The notes under the pieces were generated by a model. The model saw only the letters and a program-made list of their open reading frames with translations, was not told where the DNA came from and searched no databases. The position numbers and the translations under genes are program-made. A DNA stretch of 64,000 nt from an uncultured Muribaculaceae bacterium (GTDB taxonomy: Bacteria > Bacteroidota > Bacteroidia > Bacteroidales > Muribaculaceae), in the NCBI GenBank assembly GCA_910579995.1, contig CAJTWH010000009.1, positions 1 to 64,000 on the forward strand, read 5' to 3'. Of the stretch, positions 59,481-64,000 are shown one piece after another; positions within the stretch are counted from its first letter, which is position 1; every line of letters starts with the position of its first letter.

Positions 59481-61358
59481 GTCTACGTCGGTGACGTGGT
59501 CGTCGGGGTTGGGGCCTTGCGCACCGGGGTTGGCTCCGGCTTGCTGCTGGGCTTGTGCCTGTGCGTTGAGGATGTCTTGCTGTGCGGCGCCGAATGTGGT
59601 CTCGATTTCTTTGATTGCGGCGTCGATACCTGCGAGGTCGGCGTTCTTGTGAGCCTCTTTGAGTTTGGCTACTGCGGCCTCGATGGCAGAGCGTTTGTCG
59701 GCGGGAATCTTGTCGCCGAGTTCGCTGAGCTGTTTCTCGGTCTGGAATACGATGGCGTCGGCCTGGTTGAGTTTGTCGGCGCGCTCTTTCTCGCGTGCGT
59801 CGGCTTCGGCGTTGGCTGCAGCCTCGTCTTTCATACGTTTGATTTCGGCGTCGGTAAGGCCGCTTGAAGCCTCGATACGTATGCTCTGCTCTTTGCCGGT
59901 GGCTTTATCTTTGGCAGATACGTTGAGGATACCGTTGGCGTCGATCTCGAATGTCACTTCGATCTGAGGTATGCCGCGGGGTGCGGGTGCGATACCGTCG
60001 AGGTGGAATTTGCCGAGAAGTTTATCGTCTTTGGCCATAGGACGCTCGCCTTGGAGGACGTTGATTTCTACCGAGGGCTGGTTGTCGGCTGCGGTAGAGA
60101 ATGTCTCGCTCTTGCGGGTAGGAATGGTGGTGTTGGCCTCGATAAGTTTGGTCATCACGCCGCCGAGGGTCTCGATACCTACGCTCAGGGGCACAACGTC
60201 GAGAAGAAGGACGTCTTTTACATCGCCTGAGAGCACACCGCCTTGGATGGCAGCGCCGATTGCTACAACTTCGTCGGGGTTGACGCCCTTAGAGGGTGCT
60301 TTGCCGAAGAATTTCTGTACCTGCTCCTGAATGGCGGGGATACGTGTAGAACCACCTACGAGAATTACCTCGTCGATATCCGAAGCCTTGAGGCCGGCGT
60401 CGCGGAGGGCGTCTTCGCAAGGTTTGAGGGTAGCGTGGATGAGGCGGTCGGCGAGTTGCTCGAATTTGGCACGTGTGAGTGTCATCTGGAGGTGTTTGGG
60501 CTCGCCGTTCTGTGCGGTGATGTAGGGGAGGTTGATTTCGGTAGATGTTGCGCTTGAGAGCTCGATTTTGGCTTTTTCGGCAGCGTCTTTGAGGCGCTGG
60601 AGAGCCATGGCGTCTTTGCGCAGGTCGATTCCTTCTTTTTCGAGGAAGGTGTCGGCCAGATAGTCGATGATGACGTGGTCGAAGTCGTCGCCGCCGAGGT
60701 GGGTGTCGCCGTTGGTTGATTTAACTTCGAATACGCCGTCGCCGAGTTCGAGGATAGAGATATCGAATGTACCGCCGCCGAGGTCGAATACGGCGATCTT
60801 CATGTCTTTGTCAGATTTGTCGAGGCCGTAGGCAAGTGCGGCTGCTGTAGGCTCGTTGACGATACGGCGGACGTTGAGGCCTGCGATCTCGCCGGCTTCT
60901 TTGGTAGCCTGACGCTGGGCGTCGTTGAAGTATGCGGGCACGGTGATGACGGCTTCTGTTACGCTCTGTCCGAGGTAGTCTTCGGCGGTTTTCTTCATTT
61001 TCTGAAGAATCATAGCCGAGATTTCTTGGGGAGAGTATTCGCGGCCGTCGATGTCGATACGGGGTGTGTTGTTTGCGCCGCGTACTACTTTGTAGGGTAC
61101 GCGTGCGATTTCGTTCTGGACTTGATCGTAGGTCTCGCCCATGAAACGTTTGATAGAGTATATAGTGCGGGTCGGGTTTGTAACGGCCTGACGCTTTGCG
61201 GGATCGCCGACTTTGCGCTCGCCGCCATCGACGAATGCTACGATAGAGGGGGTAGTGCGGTGACCTTCGCTGTTAGGTATAACTTCGGGGGTGTTACCTT
61301 CGAGAACTGCGACGCAGGAATTGGTTGTTCCAAGGTCGATGCCAATGATTTTTCCCAT
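59463..61358 (-). CDS. dnaK: Molecular chaperone DnaK (Hsp70)
   Basis: This is a general chaperone that binds exposed hydrophobic segments in an ATP-dependent cycle with DnaJ and GrpE. It has 631 residues. The N-terminal 'IGIDLGTTNSCVAVLEG' nucleotide-binding signature, 'VFDLGGGTFDISILE', 'ILVGGSTRIPAIQEQ' and the substrate domain 'LLLDVVPLSVGIETLGGV' are all standard. The C-terminus ends in a Gln/Ala-rich lid and DVDFEEVK. dnaJ and grpE are not in the window. The 3' end (last six codons plus terminator) is the site of the duplication described for the island. Confidence 0.99.
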   Translation of the reverse strand: MGKIIGIDLGTTNSCVAVLEGNTPEVIPNSEGHRTTPSIVAFVDGGERKVGDPAKRQAVTNPTRTIYSIKRFMGETYDQVQNEIARVPYKVVRGANNTPRIDIDGREYSPQEISAMILQKMKKTAEDYLGQSVTEAVITVPAYFNDAQRQATKEAGEIAGLNVRRIVNEPTAAALAYGLDKSDKDMKIAVFDLGGGTFDISILELGDGVFEVKSTNGDTHLGGDDFDHVIIDYLADTFLEKEGIDLRKDAMALQRLKDAAEKAKIELSSATSTEINLPYITAQNGEPKHLQMTLTRAKFEQLADRLIHATLKPCEDALRDAGLKASDIDEVILVGGSTRIPAIQEQVQKFFGKAPSKGVNPDEVVAIGAAIQGGVLSGDVKDVLLLDVVPLSVGIETLGGVMTKLIEANTTIPTRKSETFSTAADNQPSVEINVLQGERPMAKDDKLLGKFHLDGIAPAPRGIPQIEVTFEIDANGILNVSAKDKATGKEQSIRIEASSGLTDAEIKRMKDEAAANAEADAREKERADKLNQADAIVFQTEKQLSELGDKIPADKRSAIEAAVAKLKEAHKNADLAGIDAAIKEIETTFGAAQQDILNAQAQAQQQAGANPGAQGPNPDDHVTDVDFEEVK

Positions 61359-61433
61359 AGTGGTATGTGTTTATATTTTTTATGTTAATATTTTCGTTTT
61401 GTATACTATCAAATAAACAAATGTTGTGCCAAA

Positions 61434-61483
61434 AAAGTTGACTGCCACTTTGGCAGATTTTTTAAATCTTCAAAATGGCAGTC
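61434..61483 (-). terminator. Terminator after the 118-aa gene
   Basis: Stem gactgcca (61440-61447) / tggcagtc (61476-61483) with an inner A/T-rich pairing, followed on the minus strand by aactttttt. It ends the 118-aa gene; the dnaK promoter must lie between this hairpin and 61359. Confidence 0.7.
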
Positions 61484-61489
61484 GTAAAG

Positions 61490-61846
61490 TCAGTCGCGGC
61501 GGAAGAATTTTTTTATGCGGTCCCAAAGCGAGTGCTCGTGAATCCTGACGTGTATGCTAACGCGTGGAGATTTACGGTTTAGGAAAATTATCGAGGAGTG
61601 GAGTACAATGGCAATCCATTCTTCAAAAGCGACAATGCCATGTATCCGTTCGAGAGGTATGCGGTGAAAAGGAGAGTTGGGCTCAATGCTGCCTATAATC
61701 AACGAATCTACCGGACCTTCCATGTCGATGCTTATATTATGGTAGGGGGCACATTCGAAAAGCAGTGGCATGTCGAGGCAGTCGGGGCTCTCGGGCAGTT
61801 TGCGATATTTTTTGTAGAGGGTCTGAATAACTTTCCGGGTAATCAT
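61490..61846 (-). CDS. Conserved small protein of unknown function (118 aa)
   Basis: I do not recognise a family. The 118-residue protein starts with a basic helix (MITRKVIQTLYKKYRK), has a central beta-rich part with 'IPLERIHGIVAFEEWIAIVLHSSIIFLN', and ends in a basic tail (WDRIKKFFRRD). There is no signal peptide. It is the sole gene between two terminators upstream of dnaK. Its pattern of hydrophobic strands suggests a real, folded protein. Confidence 0.65.
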   Translation of the reverse strand: MITRKVIQTLYKKYRKLPESPDCLDMPLLFECAPYHNISIDMEGPVDSLIIGSIEPNSPFHRIPLERIHGIVAFEEWIAIVLHSSIIFLNRKSPRVSIHVRIHEHSLWDRIKKFFRRD

Positions 61847-61991
61847 TTGTGTATAGCTTATTAAATGTTTTTATTATCCGGCTTCGATGACCGGTATGAA
61901 ATATTAACTACCGAGGAGCGATATTGTTTGACATATATTTACAAATTTGCATACTTTTTGCACTTGTAACAATAATGTAACTGTTTTGCAA

Positions 61992-62135
61992 AGTTTATGC
62001 TGCACTGCTTTGGTTGGTGGGCTGTGGGTTGTGGTTGGTGGTTGGTGGTTTGTGGGCAGCGAATTAGTTTTTGAGGAAAGCATAAACAGCCTACAGCCGA
62101 CTAACCACCAACCACAACCTACCAACCACAACCCT
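61992..62135. repeat. Long imperfect inverted repeat with GGTTGGTGG motifs
   Basis: The left arm (about 61992-62058) holds many ggttggtgg/gtgggttgtgg units and the right arm (about 62077-62135) their complements (ccaccaaccacaacc). The arms start with gtttatgct and agcataaac. It lies directly downstream of the TlpA-like gene (stop at 62141) on the minus strand and may end its transcript. The G-rich strand could also form quadruplex-like folds. Plus-strand frames through it are composition artefacts. Confidence 0.7.
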
Positions 62136-62140
62136 TAAAA

Positions 62141-63142
62141 TTATTTGATGTATTTCTCGACGTCGGCCACGAGTTCGTCGCCTTGTTTGTCGCGGCTGAG
62201 GATTGTGCCGTCGGGGCCGATGAGCATAATGCAGGGTATACCGGAGATACCGTAGAGATCGGTCGGTATCGTCTGTGCGCCGATGATGTTAGGCCATGTC
62301 AGACCGTGCGATTTGATGGCGGCGAGAGTGTTCTCAGGCTCATCCCACACGGCTACGCCTACGATGTTGAGCCCCTTGTCGTGGTATTTCTCATAGAGGC
62401 TTTTCAATACCGGAGCCTGACGCATGCAGGGGCCACACCAGCTTGCCCAGAAGTCAACCAAGGTGTATTTACCCGGCTCGATGTAGTCGCTTAGCTTGTA
62501 GGTTTTGCCGTCGTAGGGTACTTCGAAATCCACATATTTATTGCCCGGCTGGGTAGCCTCGCGTTTTTCGGCGGATGCAAGCAAAGCCTGCGAGCGTTTG
62601 TATTTGGCGAACTCGGGGTATTGTTTGAATGTGTCGCGGAGTTCGGCCGCCGACGCTTGCGATGCGTCGCTGTTGAGGAAGAAGAGATAGCCGAGTGCGT
62701 TGTCGCGGTTGGCGTTGACGATACTGTCGATCATTGCATGGTATCGCTCCATAATCTGCCCGCGTTCAGATTCGGCAGCCTTGTTGTATGATTCTCCGAG
62801 TTGGGCGCGTGTTTTGAAAAATTCGCGCATTTGGTCGTTGAGCATGGTGCCGAAGGCTCCTTCCTTGGCGTTGAACGAGATTGTGCCGGATTCGAGTATG
62901 AACACAGGCATGCGTCCGCCATCGATGGTTACGCGGGCGGTTATGGGCTCGTCGATTTCGCCCTCGAATGTCACGACACCGTCAGCCACGAGTGCGCTGT
63001 CGATGGGCTCGGTGGTATCATAGTTGATAAGATATGCCATGGCTCCGTCATCATCTTTGCCCATGGGGGCTATGACTTTGAAGTGTTCGGCCGAGGCTGC
63101 TCCGCAGATCAGCAATGCTGCGGCAAGTGTAAGATATTTCAT
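62141..63142 (-). CDS. TlpA-like thiol-disulfide oxidoreductase with DUF4369-type N-domain
   Basis: This 333-residue protein has a signal peptide (1-18, ending ASA). Residues 20-110 form a beta-sandwich like DUF4369 ('ITARVTIDGGRMPVFILESGTISF'). A helical linker follows (110-195), then a thioredoxin domain (200-333) with active site WCGPC (235-239), 'ISGIPCIMLIGPDG' and the conserved cis-Pro. The role is probably periplasmic disulfide reduction or cytochrome maturation. It is flanked by the hpf hairpin upstream and the inverted repeat downstream. Confidence 0.9.
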   Translation of the reverse strand: MKYLTLAAALLICGAASAEHFKVIAPMGKDDDGAMAYLINYDTTEPIDSALVADGVVTFEGEIDEPITARVTIDGGRMPVFILESGTISFNAKEGAFGTMLNDQMREFFKTRAQLGESYNKAAESERGQIMERYHAMIDSIVNANRDNALGYLFFLNSDASQASAAELRDTFKQYPEFAKYKRSQALLASAEKREATQPGNKYVDFEVPYDGKTYKLSDYIEPGKYTLVDFWASWCGPCMRQAPVLKSLYEKYHDKGLNIVGVAVWDEPENTLAAIKSHGLTWPNIIGAQTIPTDLYGISGIPCIMLIGPDGTILSRDKQGDELVADVEKYIK

Positions 63143-63164
63143 GTGATATGTCTGTCATACAAAG

Positions 63165-63201
63165 GTCATCAGAGTCTTGACATAGCCACGACTCTGATGA
63201 C
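63165..63201 (-). terminator. Hairpin between hpf and the TlpA-like gene
   Basis: Perfect 12-bp stem gtcatcagagtc (63165-63176) / gactctgatgac (63190-63201). On the minus strand it is followed by ctttgtatg, a weak U-run, and the -7-like GACCTTTG (63160-63167) overlaps the stem. It may act both as terminator of hpf and in control of the next gene. Confidence 0.6.
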
Positions 63202-63219
63202 GCTCGTTAAGTATTCTGT

Positions 63220-63516
63220 TTATTTGCCTTCTTTTTTCTTTTTCTCGATCTGGTGCTCGATGGCGTCGATACATGAGTCGACACATTCCTCGAAGCTGTC
63301 GGCGGTCTTGTGGGCGATGAGCTGTACGAGACCGGGGATTTCGACTTTTACGTTGGCTTCCTTGTTGCCCGGAGCTTCGAATTTGACTACGCGCATGGTG
63401 ATATCGAATACGGTTATATCGGGGTTGCGGCGGAGCAGACGGTCTGCCTTTTTGTTGATGAACTCATCGAGGGTGCTCGAGGCTGTAAAGTTGATGGCTT
63501 GGATGTTTACTTCCAT
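63220..63516 (-). CDS. hpf: Ribosome hibernation-promoting factor (short HPF/RaiA type)
   Basis: This 98-residue protein binds the 30S subunit and helps to inactivate or store ribosomes in stationary phase. 'MEVNIQAINFTASSTLDEFINKKADRLLRR' is the typical N-terminus and 'DSFEECVDSCIDAIEHQIEKKKKE' the C-terminal helix. It lacks the dimerising C-domain of long HPF. The ATG at 63514-63516 is preferred over a TTG two codons earlier, as an aaagga lies just upstream. It follows the Xer gene by 2 nt, an order common in Bacteroidetes. Confidence 0.92.
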   Translation of the reverse strand: MEVNIQAINFTASSTLDEFINKKADRLLRRNPDITVFDITMRVVKFEAPGNKEANVKVEIPGLVQLIAHKTADSFEECVDSCIDAIEHQIEKKKKEGK

Positions 63517-63518
63517 AA

Positions 63519-64000
63519 TCAATCCTTTTTTAGTGCACGTGGATGTGCAAGTTGATAATTCTTTTTTAGTTCTCGGTATGAAAGGTGGGTGTAGCGCTGC
63601 GTAGTGGCAAGCGAGGCATGACCCAGAAGTTTCTGTACGGCGGCCAAGTCGGCACCGTTGTTGAGCATGTCGGTGGCGAATGAGTGGCGCAGGGTATGGG
63701 GAGAGCGGCGCGAGGCATTGACGTCGGCATTGTCGAGGATGTCGCGTACGGCCCGGTAGACGATGGCATAATAGATAGGCTCGCCCGAGGGACGGACGAA
63801 GAAAGCTCCGGAGCCCAAGTCGGGCACCATGCTGTCGCGTAGATCTCTGTAATGCTCTATCATCGTCTTTAATTCTTCTCCGAAAGGGATTATTCTTTCT
63901 TTATTACGCTTACCGAGCACTTTTAGTTCGCACGAATTTGTATTTACTGCAATGTCTTTGAGGCTCACCATTTCGGCGGCACGCATGCCTGTAGAGTATA
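63519..64000 (-). CDS. Tyrosine recombinase XerC/XerD, C-terminal part (cut by window edge)
   Basis: Only the last ~160 residues lie in the window; the frame continues through 64000 (YSTGMRAAEMV, the usual catalytic-domain start). Catalytic residues visible: Arg in 'STGMRAAE', Lys in 'GKRNKERIIP', H-x-x-R in 'SPHTLRHSFA', His in 'LLGHAS' and Tyr in 'TTQRYTHLS'. It is most likely a housekeeping Xer that resolves chromosome dimers, as it is linked to hpf. The distance to the island (over 4 kb, with dnaK between) gives no reason to link it with the integration. Confidence 0.9.
   Translation of the reverse strand, partial: YSTGMRAAEMVSLKDIAVNTNSCELKVLGKRNKERIIPFGEELKTMIEHYRDLRDSMVPDLGSGAFFVRPSGEPIYYAIVYRAVRDILDNADVNASRRSPHTLRHSFATDMLNNGADLAAVQKLLGHASLATTQRYTHLSYRELKKNYQLAHPRALKKD

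Noticed and set aside
61947..62138. Short open frames through the G-rich inverted repeat
   Set aside because: The products are runs of Gly/Val/Trp or Pro/Thr/His caused by the repeat. They are not coding.
63519..64000. The Xer recombinase as the integrase of the dnaK island
   Set aside because: It is separated from the island by dnaK and three other genes and is coupled to hpf, the usual place of a housekeeping Xer in Bacteroidetes. Nothing ties it to the 91-bp repeats.

Overview
The window looks like a chromosomal segment of a member of the order Bacteroidales, most likely a gut Muribaculaceae/Bacteroides relative (the family is inferred). The reasons are: type-B L31, lipoproteins with acid-rich export signals after the lipobox Cys, a TonB-dependent receptor with DUF5689 lipoproteins, a propeller/Y_Y_Y/AraC regulator, CotH, DUF4105, PepSY-like and C10 families, and promoters of the Bacteroidetes type. 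At least five promoters read exactly TTTG-N20-TAnnTTTG. No rRNA, tRNA or CRISPR was seen. Housekeeping genes are GC-richer. Three patches are clearly AT-rich: the RHS toxin tip and its partner, the C10 protease pair, and an island beside dnaK.

Layout. 0.1-1.2 kb: hairpin-rich intergenic repeats around a PepSY-like protein. 1.2-8.4 kb (minus): secA, then an operon queD-queE-lnb-like-PafA-like phosphatase with overlapping genes; the phosphatase appears to have lost its metal site. 8.5-11.2 kb (minus): RHS-type polymorphic toxin, candidate immunity gene and orphan RHS tip. 11.4-14.6 kb: L31, a small acidic protein, a B3/4-domain protein, a YrdC/Sua5 protein, a small lipoprotein and an ECF sigma factor. 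14.7-19.7 kb: propeller-DUF362 fusion and a GH2 enzyme. 19.7-22.5 kb (minus): ABC transporter with a YtrA-type GntR regulator and a matching operator. 22.6-24.2 kb: rubrerythrin and a Spy-like protein. 24.2-26.3 kb: C10 protease with a lipoprotein partner. 26.6-32.1 kb: storage-polysaccharide operon (debranching enzyme, glycosyltransferase, GH57-like protein) and a cytidylate-kinase-like gene. 32.5-41.1 kb: ABC-F ATPase, CotH pair, SusR-like regulator and a second GH2. 41.3-49.8 kb: TonB receptor, two DUF5689 lipoproteins and an esterase. 50.0-55.0 kb: a four-gene MoxR-VWA system. 55.3-59.5 kb: an AT-rich island between two 91-bp copies of the dnaK 3' end. 59.5-64 kb (minus): dnaK, a small unknown, a TlpA-like thioredoxin, hpf and a Xer recombinase cut by the window edge.

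Strongest candidates for something undescribed: (i) the dnaK-3'-end island carrying an HsdS-like half-TRD protein plus an SMC/RecF-like ATPase; (ii) the MoxR-VWA operon with two unknown proteins and a VWA protein whose HExxH is lost; (iii) a second, 66-bp duplication of a gene 3' end (cytidylate-kinase-like) around a 204-bp insert that contains a complete promoter and terminator for an RNA of about 50 nt; (iv) a dispersed ~155-bp two-hairpin repeat in three places. Everything here was read by eye. Family calls come from motif recognition and not from database searches.
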